A stretch of DNA of 64,000 nt from Amoebidium appalachense. Taxonomy: Eukaryota; Ichthyosporea. A program made the translations under genes and the position numbers. The notes under the pieces were generated by a model that saw nothing but the letters and a program-made list of their open reading frames with translations, did not search any database and was not told the origin of the DNA. Within the stretch, counting starts at the first letter, position 1. Each line of letters starts with the position of its first letter. Shown in pieces: positions 25,453-44,216 of this stretch. The DNA is taken from positions 11,966,001 through 12,030,000 of the forward strand of contig CAVNZM010000005.1 in NCBI GenBank assembly GCA_963693365.1, read 5' to 3'.

Positions 25453-26966
25453 CCTGTATTGTTGATAATGCTTATATATAAGAGTGCAGTGATTGGCCGG
25501 ATTCCGTGAAAGGACTTTTGCCCTCAGCCTCCATTCCAAGGCGAATTTTCGATCCGGGGACATCTATCTAACAACCAAGATGACGACATCTGGTTGGCTG
25601 AGAACCATGTCACTGTTTTACATTTCTCTTTATCCCGCTCTTAGCGCACTAGTTTCCGAACGATGCCCAAAAAATGCACAAAAATACCGAAACTCGTTTC
25701 ATTATAATAATTAATAGGGGGGTTGCGTTGTAAAACGTCTTGGATCCCACTAATATTTCCAATTTTCAGAATGTGTGGAAACACCGTTGTCTTGAACAGC
25801 ATTACCGACAAACTGCCGACTCGGAGGATCCAGTCTTCCAGTCTTCATTTCTTTCTCTCTAGCTCTGTTGTCTGTCGACGTCTCGTCTCGTATTCCTAAG
25901 GCTCGTTCAACATATAGACCCGTGCGATAATATCTACTTCAGCCAGTCAGCACCTTCGATGTTCGAACAACGTCTATAGCTAGCTAATGCGTGACTGTCT
26001 GATGAAAGAACAACTAATGTGATCGGCCTACTACCCCCTAAACCGCATAGTTCGAGTGGTTTCAAGTGACGTCGCGCACCCCTTGCATGACTTGGCTGTT
26101 GGCATTCAAACCATTTTTTGGAACTGGCGCAAACATTTAAGTACACGTAATTTATATGACCCTCTCCAGTTATTTAAGTTATAAAAATATTCTATTACGT
26201 CTCAATCCTGATGTAATCGTTCCCTGGAAAAAAACACGGGAGGAAAAGTTGGCTGCGTTCACAACACGAGCAGTAGTATAGGGTGTTTATCCAAGGCCCC
26301 GGACGGTCCGCGGCAAAACGCCTTTCATTGGATAACCTTGTCCTTTCCGTAGAGGTACGTGACATAAAGCCAATACGAGAATGCGAATCTGAGAGTGACG
26401 GCTTTGCCGCAATGCTGTATTGCACTATACTATATACAAATAAATAATCCTAGATTTGTGTTGAAGGCAAGCAACGGTTCAATATAAATTACATCAATTT
26501 ATGTACTTATGGATAAGACTGTATTGACAAAGCTTAATAGTTCTATTTTTCTAGTTCTATTTTAATTCGTGATCTTTTTCATTGTTAAAAAAGGCCAATC
26601 GCATCCGCCCTAGGCACCAGCAACATGCCGGTATGCTTGGGCAAAATCCGGTTGCCGGCGAGCGCTGCCTCCTGCTACTTCCTGCACCATCCTGCAAAAT
26701 CATACAACTTCAGCAATGCGTGGGTGCGATTTCACTCCCCATGTCAAAACTATTTCAGATTGCATTCCTGTCTCCTCGAAGTCCAGCTACGTCATCAAGT
26801 CCTTTCGACCAATCGCATAATTACTCGGAAACCCATACAGGAAATGCGCAATAACTAAAAAAGGTCGGAACTTGCCAGGTGCCAGTGGGCCGAGTCGGGT
26901 TTGTGTATTTTGGGACGATTCGATCCGGTATTGTGTAGTGTGAGTCGAGCCAATAAAGCAATGAAA

Positions 26967-26986
26967 AGCAGTATAAGTTATAAATG
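26967..26986 (+). other. Second occurrence of the 20-bp element-end sequence
   Basis: Identical to 23745-23764 over 20 bases; it is followed by AATCATACGGGG and then a GGCCCC/GGGGCC hairpin. Confidence 0.8.
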
Positions 26987-27906
26987 AATCATACGGGGTC
27001 CGAAGGCCCCCCGGGGCCGGATAGGTATACATTTATCGGATACTCGGCCGCGGATGATATAGGGAAGTAAAAGGAAGTAATTATTTTCTTTTGACTCGGG
27101 TTTATTAACAGTTGATCCGTTGATGAAGGCAACGTGCAGCCACAGGCTACATAACCACCAATAGAACTGAAAAAGCCAAAGCTACGAAATAAAAATAAAG
27201 CGACAAGTGACAAAGGACACCAGCGGGCAAAACCGTAAGTGTACGTGTATGCGTGAAACTAGTTTGCTCCAACTACTAAGTCATATGATGATCGATCATC
27301 GTTGACCAGACCACGCTCTGCAAGAAGACGTTCATTACTGCTCCTTCCCAACAGCCTGGCCCCCCTCAAAAACTATGGAGGCACAGCAAGCAAGTCAGGC
27401 TGACAGCCTCTAAAAGAGCAATGCAGACCAAATCTGAGCTAAAAAACAATCCCAACGGGCCCGGCCCCCTAGATAACCCGGAGAAACTGCATCTATGTAG
27501 CTCTCTGATAAGGTGGCCTAGTTGTGGCAGGACACACAGAAAAACACAATTACAGAATGCATGCAAGCAAACCCGGTCATTGCCATACGACTGGAGGCTA
27601 AGGACTGGCAGTCACTTGGAAAGCTCCCCGACGACCAAGTAGCCGCCCCTCCACTCACGCAGCGCAGAAGTAGCTGAAGAAGTTGCAGCAGCCCACCGCC
27701 AATAGGTCGCGTAGAAGCGTAGACAGCGTGTAGAAGTTACCATAGGTTGCAGACGTGGACCACCAGGCGTTGAAGAAACCACTTCTCAAGCGAGAAACTC
27801 CGTGAAAGGGAGATGCCCCCACACTCTCACAGCAGTAGGAATACACCAGGCCACACCACACACACACTGCAGTCACGTTCCCCTGAGTGGGACTCCCTCC
27901 CACAAC

Positions 27907-28103
27907 AAAAAGAAGAAACGAAAACCTTTATATACCTGCCATGGTGAAGAATCGGGAAAAAAAGTTGACGTGACAGCTAAGAGATTGAAGTGAAAGTGGA
28001 GTCCACACAAAAAGAACAAACGAAAGCCTTTATATACCTGCCATGGTGAAGAATCGGGAAAAAAAGTTGACGTGACAGCTAAGAGATCGAAGTGAAAGTG
28101 AAG
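27907..28103. repeat. Tandem duplication of a 102-bp unit with TATA-like core
   Basis: Copies 27907-28008 and 28009-28103 differ at a few positions. Each contains CCTTTATATACCTGCCATGG and AAAGTTGACGTGACAGC (a CRE-like TGACGT). The period is divisible by three, so the minus-strand open frame 27873-28148 repeats in phase, but that frame has no other gene signal. Confidence 0.85.
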
Positions 28104-28926
28104 TAAATATCTCCGGACAAAAATAGGCGGCGATCCGCCAGGTGCCAAAATACAGTAATCCTAAAATGTAATTTCTAGCCCTGAAATCAAAGGCCTTGTG
28201 GATTTTTGACAATCGTAAATTGTTCATTTGAATCATTTCCAAGTTTACGCCCCACAAACAGAAGTTTTAAAGGATCCATGATGGTATCATTGGTATGTCC
28301 AACGGGCCAATAGGAGTGTGCGATAGCTCACTCTTCGTGGTTAAGGGGTGCAACAAATAGATGTTTATGTTATCTCTTTTTCCGCCGATAATATATCTCT
28401 TTATCTTTAAAAGCACTTCTATCCGCCAAAAAAATTTCGAATATACTGTTGATATTAGAATTTATAAAGCTTAAAAAAGGCTATAGAGCGAATCGGAGAC
28501 GAAAATGTGAAATCCTTTTATATGTAAATTCACTCGAATTTTACGAGGAGAATTGTGTAGGGAGATGTTCCTCATATCCGACTAGCCTCATACGCATCTG
28601 ACGCCGGAACGGTTGCGCGGCAGCGCGGGTTTCCTTCTTGCGAATGGCCGCTCGCTGGTGCACACAAAAAATCCATACTCCTTTATATGAAGGTGTAAAA
28701 ACATACGGGTTTTATAAAGAGACTGCCTAGGAATAGCACGTAGAGTGGTGGTTTATGTGAAAACTTGGGGTTCGTTTTTGGCTACCGTATGGAGAACTTG
28801 ACATATCGGGCTTGGACGTTTACCCTACCCACTGTACACTTTCTTTCTCTGATAACAATAACACATTTCGTTACATTATTATGCATGCCTAGTTGACAGT
28901 GTTATTAGTAACCTGATGCTGGAAAA

Positions 28927-35512
<6,586 letters not shown>

Positions 35513-35673
35513 ATGTGCGAAATTCCATATGTGAATATTGCAATGTAAATATTGGTAACTTCGTAGGTGTGTTAGTGGTTGTCGGGTTTGGGAGGGAAGT
35601 GTTAGATGCATACACCTATGAATGCAAAGAGTATACGTTAGAAGAAACCGTACCTATGCTTGACTTGCAGGCA

Positions 35674-35710
<37 letters not shown>

Positions 35711-35711
<1 letters not shown>

Positions 35712-35724
35712 TATCTCTCTCTCA

Positions 35725-35811
<87 letters not shown>

Positions 35812-35818
35812 CCCCCCC

Positions 35819-35851
<33 letters not shown>

Positions 35852-35886
35852 CCCCCCCCCCCCCCCCCCCCCCCCCCCTCTCTCTC
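35711..35886. repeat. (CT)n and poly-C tract
   Basis: Nearly 100 bp of CT units, then C-runs and more CT. A pure pyrimidine strand of this length could form triplex DNA. Confidence 0.95.
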
Positions 35887-36011
35887 TTTCGACGGAGAAA
35901 AGATGTACCTGTGCGGTAGCATGCACACAGTGACAAATTAGTAACGTTGTAGTGTTCGTGTGTTGGCACGGATTCTTTCTGAATGCTTGTTATTGGCTGT
36001 AGATGCGCTAT

Positions 36012-36306
<295 letters not shown>

Positions 36307-37102
36307 GGAGGAATAAAGTGCATGCTAAAGCTGCTTTTCCAGAGGCCTGCAGTGGTGCGTACTGGTTGTACTGGTTGTGGTTAAGGATTTTCACGTTTTT
36401 CTATGAATTTCTTCTCGATATCCCACAGTCTTTCCCATTTGGATAGATTTATCCCCTTTCCGAACACACAAAACTATATAGACACACTATACGCGCTATG
36501 ATGCGTGAAGTATACAACATTATGTATGTCTTCCTTGATGAATCACACGTTCCCACCATTTTTATAGCCAAATCCGGCGAACAGGATAAAAAACATCTTT
36601 GTTCAACATGGTCGTCTCTTTACATTTTTAGCCTTAGGTGGTCCCTTCCTACCTTCATAAAAACTATGCGTTGTAGATAACAGAATGTACGTAGTCACTG
36701 GCAAAGGTAATTTTTTGGGCTTAAATTGTGTGGAATTTTCATGTATATCCCATGGTGGTATGCGGCCGGGGCTGGCACCCACCTGTGTTTACCATCTATG
36801 GGTGGGGGATAATTAAGATGAATACATTTTAAATTTTTACTATTTAGGTATCTGATGCATTTCATTGAAGTAATTGTCGGTTCCTGTGGATGGCAGTTTT
36901 TTAATAATAGCTTGAAATGAAAAAGTAGGAATATTGCAATCCAAAAGAATTACATTAGCCAATAATTCGCGCGCAATCTGACTGATTAGCCAAATATGGA
37001 AATTGGGACGGGAATTATTGGCGAGCAAAAAAACGGTTTTTATACAACAAACAAATTTGAGGTAGAAAAATTTCACCGTGTGGATGTAGTCACTCTGAGT
37101 GC

Positions 37103-37150
37103 TGTCTCCCTGCGGCCTATAACATACCTTGTATGTTGCCGCAGGCGACA
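37103..37150. other. Two-level hairpin
   Basis: TGTCTCCCTGCGGC (37103-37116) pairs with GCCGCAGGCGACA (37138-37150) with one bulge. Inside the loop ACATAC and GTATGT pair around CTT. It could be a structured RNA, a cruciform or a MITE remnant. Confidence 0.5.
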
Positions 37151-38671
37151 GTCACTAGACAAAGTTTGATCGCGCGTAATCGGATCTTGATTAACGAGCG
37201 GCGATTGGTTCAAAATGACCTAAACTCAGCCTACTAGTAAAAGCAAGACATCATCCGCCTACCCAGGCTCTTTAATTTCAAGTGATTGAAAGTTTTCTTT
37301 AATATTTTTGAGCGTTCCGATTGGTCATTACATATTTAGCGATCTGATTGGTCATTACAGCCAAAAGGACCCCGGCGGAGACGTCCCGCAGCGTCGTAGG
37401 TCGCCGGCCACTTACGTAAGCCAGCGGGTACAAAGCCTTGGAGACTAGTGTGGATGCATGATAACAGTGTGGGTGCTTATAACGGTCGCAGGATGTTGGT
37501 GCAACGGCAACACAATCGAGCTCTTATGCATGTGCATATCACGGTATGCATCTTCCTACTTATTTTTGTGTTTTATGCACACACGATTAGCCTGGGACGT
37601 GTGTGTGTGTAGGTGTGCATCCATGCACATGGTCACGTGCACAGTGATGCCACACCATTCACACACCGCGACCCACACTACATTGGATACCCTCCCCCTC
37701 CCCCTCCCCTCCCCGGCCCCCCTCCCCCTTCCCCCCCCCCCACCCCCCCCCCTCCCCCGCCGGCGGGCCCCTCTCCGCTCCCATTCCGTCTTTAGACCCA
37801 CCCATGTCCAAACCCACATGTACACACGTACAAATTGTCATGCGTGCACATGTGTACACCCCCTACCCATGCATCCACCGGTACCCACCACAACCAGCCA
37901 CCTACTCGGGCCCATTCACACACGTGTACATCGTACGACTGCATACACGTACTGAGCACATGCCATTTCATCTACTAGTGAATTCCGAAAGGCACACCCC
38001 CTCACACACATGTCGCTCAGCCTCAGACGCGGCACGTGTGTTAATAACAAGTAACTTAGTTTATAGCACAACTTTGAAACTGCAAGGCACATGCTGAATA
38101 AGATATTTGCGGCACAAGCATGATGAACATCCGGCAATAGTGGGATAAAGTGAATGACAGGATATTTAATTAGTGAACGCAGTGCACGTGGGAATTAGAC
38201 CTCACCCCCCCCCCCCCCCCCCCCCCCCCCCCCACCCCCCACCCCCTCGAGCTCCCCCCCCCCTCCAGGCACCGCGATGTGGGGTGTTGTTTACAGGCAA
38301 AATTACAACGATTCAAGCACTGCCGTAATATCATACAGATAAAAAATTCAGTATCTATAGTTATTGGCAAGTTGGATTCCCGTTTTTTTTTTTGTGCCAA
38401 GGAAGGGGGTGGGGAGGGGGGGGGGGGGGGGGGGGGGGGAATCCCCTGGGGCACTCGATATCAGCTGGTGTTGTGGCGTGTCATGCGATCAGAAATTAAG
38501 TATCAATATTCAAGCCCCCCCCCCCCCCCCCCCCCTCTCCCCCCCTCTCCCCCCTCTCCCCCGGCCGGGATGTAACTGTTGATTTTAGTCGAAGATCAAT
38601 TATTGTGCTCGCCAGTTTTCATAGCCTTCGAATTATTTATTTACCAGCTAAGCTTCACTGTGCACCCCCCT

Positions 38672-38706
<35 letters not shown>

Positions 38707-38827
38707 CCCGGCCCCCCCCCCCTCCCCCCCCCCCCCCCCCCCCCCTCCCCCCCTCCCCCCCCCCCCCCCCTCCCTCCAAAAAAAAAAAAAAAAAAAAGAA
38801 AAGAAAAGGGTGACAGACGTTCCCCAG

Positions 38828-38902
38828 TACTCCCTGGCAAAGTTCACCCCCGAAGTCGAGTTACCCGGGCCGGCCACTGATGAGGAGTTGGGCCATAGCT
38901 AG
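38828..38902 (+). CDS. Candidate terminal exon of an unidentified gene
   Basis: After the acceptor TTCCCCAG, the frame reads YSLAKFTPEVELPGPATDEE and ends LGHS with TAG at 38900. It follows a C-run and A-run, as many exons here do. No certain upstream exon was found; 38597-38655 (EDQLLCSPVFIAFELF) is a weak candidate. The family is unknown. Confidence 0.3.
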   Translation, partial: YSLAKFTPEVELPGPATDEELGHS

Positions 38903-39822
38903 CTATAGATGTAGTCTGAGAGCTTCCTGGGATTAGCTCCGCTTATGTCTGGCAACTCAGTGATGTAGATACTTAAACCCCCCCTATGTGCTATAGTTAC
39001 AGTTTCTGACCCCCCCCCCCCCACGGCCTCCCCCGGGCTCTTCCTCTCCCCACCCTTTTACTCCCCCCGGCTACCGGGTCCCCGAAGTTTCTCCAGACCC
39101 CCCTCCCCTCCCCCCCTCCCCCCCTCCCCCCGGCTCGGGGCCCCACCTTCCCTTTTTCGATACATAAACACATTCTGCGCCGCCCCCGGTTCAACTTGGC
39201 TGGCTAGAAAAGGTGGGGAGCGGGAGGGGGGAAGGGGGGGGGGGGGGGGGGGGGGGGATCCGGATCGATTTTGAAAAAGTAACACATTTTATCGTATTAT
39301 TCCAACCTTGAACACCTATGTCCCTTGTACGACACTGGGCCAGGAGTATAGACGACTTGAAAATTTAAATGCCGCAGCTTATTGGCTACAGTACCTTGAG
39401 ATGTGACACTGTGGAACGAGCTATCGGGCTATAGAAAGTATGCAGGTGAAAGCGGTATTGACACATTAAAAGCCCAGAGTGCACGTGCTTGAAGAAAACG
39501 TTGCAAAGAGATACAAAACATTGTCAGAGTACCGGTACTTGCTCCCGCTTGCTGTGTGTAGTATACCGCAGTTTATAAAAGAGTTACAAGTTATACTAAT
39601 GTAATGTAACATGTACAGCTTTATTGGCAGTGCTCGAAATATCGTAAACGAAATATGGTCTATGTTAGCAACAATGGTCAAAACTCGTGACAAAGTAGTG
39701 ATACCTTATAGAGCCTTTCAGTCACACGAAAACCGTTGAAAGAAATTAACCATTCAACTGTGGTAAGCGCAAATGTCAGAACAAACGGAAACGTAGTAAC
39801 CTACAAGAGGATCAGAATTTCT

Positions 39823-39950
39823 TTTTTTGACTGGATTTATTCAACCGAGAGAGATGCAAGTATGTGTGAGTGACTTAAAAGGCTCTGCTGAAAGAAAAAA
39901 AAACCTCACGAATTATCCAGTAGCAAGCTCATACTAAGATACCTGAACAG
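39823..39950 (-). repeat. Dispersed 3'-end repeat, copy 1 (diverged)
   Basis: Read on the minus strand it runs from TTCAGGTATCTTAGTATG to GAATAAATCCAGTCAAAA. It includes an AATAAA and a short frame ending FRYLSMSLLLDNS. Confidence 0.7.
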
Positions 39951-40007
39951 AAATTTTGAGAATATTGCAAACAATTCAGAATAACCAGTGCCTGCGAATA
40001 AAGAACA

Positions 40008-40008
<1 letters not shown>

Positions 40009-40092
<84 letters not shown>
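40009..40092. repeat. (CA)n microsatellite
   Basis: About 42 CA units, possibly inside the last intron of the F-box gene. Confidence 0.95.
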
Positions 40093-40093
<1 letters not shown>

Positions 40094-40142
40094 ATATCGT
40101 ATATATCCCCCCTTCTCAGTGGTCATCCTATTGGCTTTTCAG

Positions 40143-40634
40143 CTAAGTTACCAGTGGTGGCCCCGGGCCAGAGGCATTATAACGTGTTGCCTTAAAGTCG
40201 AAATAGTATACAAGCCGCGCGATGCCAACCATCAATCCTATGCCTGTTTCCCAAACCATTATATCCTCAGTTGTCTGATGGTGTGTTACAATGCGAACCA
40301 CGAGCTCGCGCAAGTTTGTGAATGTGTCAAGAACGAACTCAAACTGCCTTACTAAACTTTCGGGAGTGCAAGCGGGGTCACACACGTGCTTGAGGAGCCC
40401 TTCATTTCCAAACATGATCAAGGGAATAGTAAGGGAAACAACCGCTTTCCCCCATGCCTTCATCCCAACCTTCATTGTCTCCCGCGCTTTTCCATTTTTT
40501 CCTGTCGCTGATAATGACGTGTAGGGGCACTTGCGGACCACGTCTCTCCACTGACGGTACACGAGGGTGCATGCAGTGCGGGCAGAGAGGGGCAAACAGG
40601 CAAAGATCTGCTTAAGGAGGTCGCTGTTGTGCAA
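40143..40634 (-). CDS. F-box-like protein, partial model
   Basis: The frame carries an F-box signature: NSDLLKQIFACLPLSARTAC followed by TLVYRQWRDVV, the segment that binds SKP1 in SCF ubiquitin ligases. The rest (KNGKARETMKVGMKAWGKAV onward) matches no substrate domain I know. No ATG was found in frame; the frame stays open upstream to about 40860 without a Met, so the start must be in another exon. At the 3' end a donor CTG|GTAACT at about 40157 could splice over the (CA)n to an exon near 39906-39995 that ends FRYLSMSLLLDNS, but the phase of that join is not settled. Confidence 0.5.
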   Translation of the reverse strand: MHNSDLLKQIFACLPLSARTACTLVYRQWRDVVRKCPYTSLSATGKNGKARETMKVGMKAWGKAVVSLTIPLIMFGNEGLLKHVCDPACTPESLVRQFEFVLDTFTNLRELVVRIVTHHQTTEDIMVWETGIGLMVGIARLVYYFDFKATRYNASGPGPPLVT

Positions 40635-41254
40635 CGCACAAAACTGTGCATTTAAGGACAGGGGTTGGTTTTTGGTGGTGGGGGCGATTGTGTGTTTGTG
40701 TTGGGTGGGGGGGAAATCACGGGGCTCCCGTGTGCACGGCAGGTGTAGGTGCCTGTTTGGATGGCATGGTAAAAATTGCTTCTGAGAGTATAGTGTTGTA
40801 AATTTTTCAGTGAAAATGCGTGCAGCTCAAAAGTTTACTTGGCAAAATCATGAAAATCCTGAACTCGTAGAGAAGAAAACTTGTGGGGATTTTGAACGGT
40901 TCATGGGCTTACTGTATACTGTAGGTGGTTTGTCTGTATCCACAACACTGTGTCATGGTGGTACTCTTCACATTTTGGCCGTGAATGAAGTGGCCTGGTC
41001 ATATGAAGAAACCTCCGGTTACGTGGTCTGCCCTACTGCTCATAGGCTCGCCCACCAATTTTCGTTTCCTTTCAAACTATAAGAAATGAATCACTCGAAA
41101 GCTCATGAAGAGCGATTTTTTTTTCAACTTGGTGAAATGTTTGACCATAGTGTTCACCATGTGGGCTGGAGTAATAAATGAACAATGTATCAAAGGCGAA
41201 TTAATAGCTCTTTCTCAGTATAACATGTTGATCAACTTTTTTTTCTTCTTTTTT

Positions 41255-41369
41255 CTTTTGACTGGATTTATTCGACGGAAAGATATGCAAGTATGCACGG
41301 CATACTGAGAAGACAATAAAAACTTCACGAGTTTTCCAGTAACAAGTGCATACTGAGATACCTGAACAC
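41255..41369 (-). repeat. Dispersed 3'-end repeat, copy 2
   Basis: On the minus strand it is almost identical over about 100 bases to copy 3 at 44217-44319: AGTATGCACTTGTTACTGG to GAATAAATCCAGT. It also shares its upstream TTCAGGTATCT with copy 1. Confidence 0.9.
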
Positions 41370-41419
41370 TGAGTATTTATGTGACGACCAACAGAATTCA
41401 ACAAAAAAGTCTAAAGTGG

Positions 41420-41593
41420 TTACATTGCCAGCCAGTGTAGCAGACACCCGTAGGGAAAGAGATAAAACGCGACATAAAAACTCACACCTATCAACATGCT
41501 TGCGATTAAAAAGTTCAGCACAAAAGTGGCACCAGCGGCGATGAAAACAAAAATTACAACGCCACTGCACAACTTCCCAGGCAATATCAACAT
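41420..41593 (-). CDS. Small membrane-protein ORF or exon, 57 aa
   Basis: ATG at 41593, TAA at 41420-41422. The protein is almost entirely hydrophobic, with two likely membrane helices (VVIFVFIAAGATFVLNFLIA and MLIGVSFYVAFYLF). The sequence extends upstream in frame to a TAGTAG that would also serve as an acceptor, so it may be the last exon of a longer membrane protein. Repeat copy 2 begins about 50 bases downstream. The family is unknown. Confidence 0.35.
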   Translation of the reverse strand: MLILPGKLCSGVVIFVFIAAGATFVLNFLIASMLIGVSFYVAFYLFPYGCLLHWLAM

Positions 41594-42007
41594 CAGAGCA
41601 CCATACAGACTTATCTACTAGGGTGGTATCCATACGTACAGCAGGAGAAATATATCCTGCCAAAGCTCCCAAAAAGCGATAATGATCAATACGGTGCTGC
41701 CTAAGGAACATAACACATGCCTTTTTCTTTCTTTTTTTTTTCCCCCCCTCCGTGCCAGTACCCGGCGCCGTCTCGGTACCGGTACCAAGTAATTCTTGCA
41801 TTATAATGTCACGTGTAATGAGCTGTCGCTTTCAAATAGTTAACTTGAGGCACTCGTCGAAAATAACGTGGAGCAAGGACTGCCTCGAAGGAGAAGAACA
41901 AGCGTGGAGGCTGCCCATAGTCTAAAAACACCAGACCCTAGTCAGACACAGTATGTTGTGTACACGTGTGTGTGTAGCATACAGGGGATGTACGTGTGCA
42001 CTGTGGC

Positions 42008-42121
42008 ACTGTGTGTGTGTGTGTGTGTGTGTGTGCCAAGTGTGTGTGTGTGTGTGTGTGTGTGCGTGTGCGTGTGCGTCACGGTGCGTGTGCGTGTGCG
42101 TGTGTGTGTGTGTGTGTCACA

Positions 42122-42204
<83 letters not shown>

Positions 42205-42207
42205 TGG

Positions 42208-42268
<61 letters not shown>
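42008..42268. repeat. (TG)n followed by (CT)n
   Basis: Interrupted TG units to about 42203, then CT units to 42268. Confidence 0.95.
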
Positions 42269-42272
<4 letters not shown>

Positions 42273-43064
42273 CTGTGTGCGCGCGCGTGCGCGTGCCTGA
42301 GTGTTTTTGTGTTTGTACGTGTGTTAAGACTTTGCGAGTGTGTTTGTGTACACGTGTGTGCGTGTATGTATTTGTGTACTTGCAAATCATGAGGGCAAGT
42401 AAAGGGATGCTTCACTGGCTCTTTTCGTGCAAAATATCCACGTATTTAAAGATCTACTGTATGTATTTGGAATGCCAATTTACTTAAAGAGGAGCTCGGT
42501 GCTGCAACCAGTGCACACAGTGCACCTGCCGAGGGCCGACATCAGCTGCAGGCGAGATCAGTCGTTTTAAGGGTTAAAGGATAGCGCAAACAGATTCAGT
42601 ACATCAAAAAGCTGCAACTGTTCATATGCTTCCACGTTTCGTGGTATATATATATGATTTGAATTACGAGTGCTGGGCTCATACACGTCACTGAGACTGC
42701 GTATATGGGAAATTAAAAGGAAACGAGATGATGTACATGCAGTCCACAGCGTACTAACTTTACATGTTCCCGGTACATTCTAAACTATACGTCCTACATG
42801 CAATGACTATGCTCAAAAGTACATGCTTTCGTGTTTGGTTTTCGTGCTTTGTTATCTTTCGTGTTTGGTTTTCTTTCGCGCCATGTCGCCTGGGGTACCA
42901 GGTCTGCAGGTAGGCAGAAATCTCCTTCTGAAGGTGGTCAAAGAGCAACATTCGTATTCCACCAAACATTCGATCGACTTACTATTTTCTGGTACCAAGC
43001 TGGGAAGGGGACATAGTGGAGTGGCAATTCAGGATGTCATTACATTCCACTGGATTAAGTGAAT

Positions 43065-43607
43065 TTACAACACGGCTGGCATCGGGGTAGAGCCAAAGGC
43101 CTGCAAAACATACTCCAAACCTTCGCGTCCCTTGTTTGCCGAGGCCTGAAACTTGTCCAACATCGAACTCTCCGCGGTGGATTTTAACAGCGAACTGAGT
43201 CCTACACCGGTGACTTTGCACTCCTGCGTGAACAGAGTTTGAGATGGGTCGCTTGGATTAGGTGTGTATGTGCACGTCTCTTCCACAACAAGAAGATTAC
43301 CCATTGTAATATTCTGAGACTTCAACACCATTTTTTGGTTGATGGGGTCAACTTCGGATGTCTCGTAAACATACGCACGATCACCACTGCTACCCAATAG
43401 GCGATTAGCCCACGAGGGCACGGCGGATTGCATAGACATTAGGCGGGTTGTGCGTAGGACGCTTGTTTTTTCATCAACACTTCTGTCAATAATGTCGACA
43501 GACAGAACATGTGGGCTGTTGGGGTTGGGGTATTTGTTCCAGCTAGCGCGGGTAACATCCTCCCACTTGTGGGCGTAGACGTACTTGTTCTCGCAGAACT
43601 TCACCAT
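43065..43607 (-). CDS. PRELI/MSF1 (Ups-Slowmo) family intermembrane-space lipid-transfer protein, 180 aa
   Basis: Single-exon gene: ATG at 43605-43607, TAA at 43065-43067. The product begins MVKFCENKYVYAHKWEDVTR and continues ASWNKYPNPNSPHVLSVDII, the conserved opening of PRELI-domain proteins. Later parts (RLMSMQSAVPSWANRLLG, VVEETCTYTPNP, SSMLDKFQASANKGREGLEY) also fit, and the length matches the family. Members shuttle phosphatidic acid or phosphatidylserine across the mitochondrial intermembrane space with a TRIAP1/Mdm35 partner. An upstream in-frame leucine-type start (to 43691) is rejected because homologues begin at this Met. The lack of introns contrasts with its neighbours. Confidence 0.9.
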   Translation of the reverse strand: MVKFCENKYVYAHKWEDVTRASWNKYPNPNSPHVLSVDIIDRSVDEKTSVLRTTRLMSMQSAVPSWANRLLGSSGDRAYVYETSEVDPINQKMVLKSQNITMGNLLVVEETCTYTPNPSDPSQTLFTQECKVTGVGLSSLLKSTAESSMLDKFQASANKGREGLEYVLQAFGSTPMPAVL

Positions 43608-43761
43608 TTTCGATATTATTTTTTGATAGGAAAATATATTGTAAAAGTAGGTGTTGTTAAGAATTGCAACCAGTGGGATGCCACCTAACAATGCAACGCA
43701 GACGATTCTTGTGTTTGTCTTAGACCTGCGTTCGCGCTGTGGCCAAAATTGGACTCCATGT

Positions 43762-43770
43762 CTTTTATAC
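43762..43770 (-). promoter_or_regulatory. TATA box of the PRELI-family gene
   Basis: GTATAAAAG on the minus strand lies about 155 bases upstream of the start codon. Confidence 0.55.
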
Positions 43771-44216
43771 CCTGGCAGCTTGCTGGGATCAGCGGTGTTT
43801 CGAATGCATGGCTTTACACCAATCGGATTAGTAAATGCGCATTCCTCAAACTAAGTGCGTAGCTCGTGTTCGAGTGAGTCAGTTTGAGCCTATATGTATG
43901 CATATCTCAATTTCAGAGGATAAAAAGCAAAAAGCAAAACACTTAAAATATACATATAGCACACGATTTTATACTCAGCAAACAGATACTGTGGTATGCC
44001 CATGAAAGTTTATCGGATCCTCATAATGGGCAGATCTAGGAGAAAGAGGCACCATCACCAATCAAATGGAGTGAAACAAAAGCATCCTGCGCTCCAGGGC
44101 TTGAAATATGTTTTAGGAGTGGTGGCTTGTTTGAAAGGTGGCGCTTATGTTGTATGTATTTTGGCAACTTTGCCTGTATTCCACTTCCACTCCACTGGGT
44201 ATATATATAATTTATA

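Larger units (their letters stand above)
23761..26982 (+). mobile_element. Possible second, non-autonomous copy of the element
   Basis: R2 would be its 5' end, and the 16 bases before 26983 match the 3' end of the upstream element, again followed by AATG. The interior holds (CA)n (24003-24112), G-runs and unique DNA without a coding frame. This is an inference from matching termini. Confidence 0.35.
23934..28926. other. Gene-poor region upstream of the RGS-C1 gene
   Basis: Contains (CA)n/G-runs to 24437 and then about 4.5 kb of mostly unique, AT-richer sequence. No exon of a recognised family was seen on either strand. It includes a 102-bp inverted-repeat unit (25351-25452), a GC hairpin at about 27004-27022 (GGCCCCCCGGGGCC) and a 102-bp tandem duplication (27907-28103). 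Confidence 0.6.
40860..43064. other. Region between the F-box and PRELI genes
   Basis: Contains repeat copy 2 (41255-41369), a small membrane ORF (41420-41593), (TG)n and (CT)n at 42008-42268 and unique AT-rich DNA. The plus-strand frame 40810-41082 has no family signal. Confidence 0.5.

Noticed and set aside
26582-26858. Overlapping 77-90 aa plus-strand frames
   Set aside because: Two frames are open over the same bases and neither resembles a family; probably chance in AT-balanced unique DNA.
40810-41082. 90-aa plus-strand frame next to the F-box gene
   Set aside because: It overlaps the open minus-strand frame upstream of the F-box exon, and no domain or conserved motif is visible.
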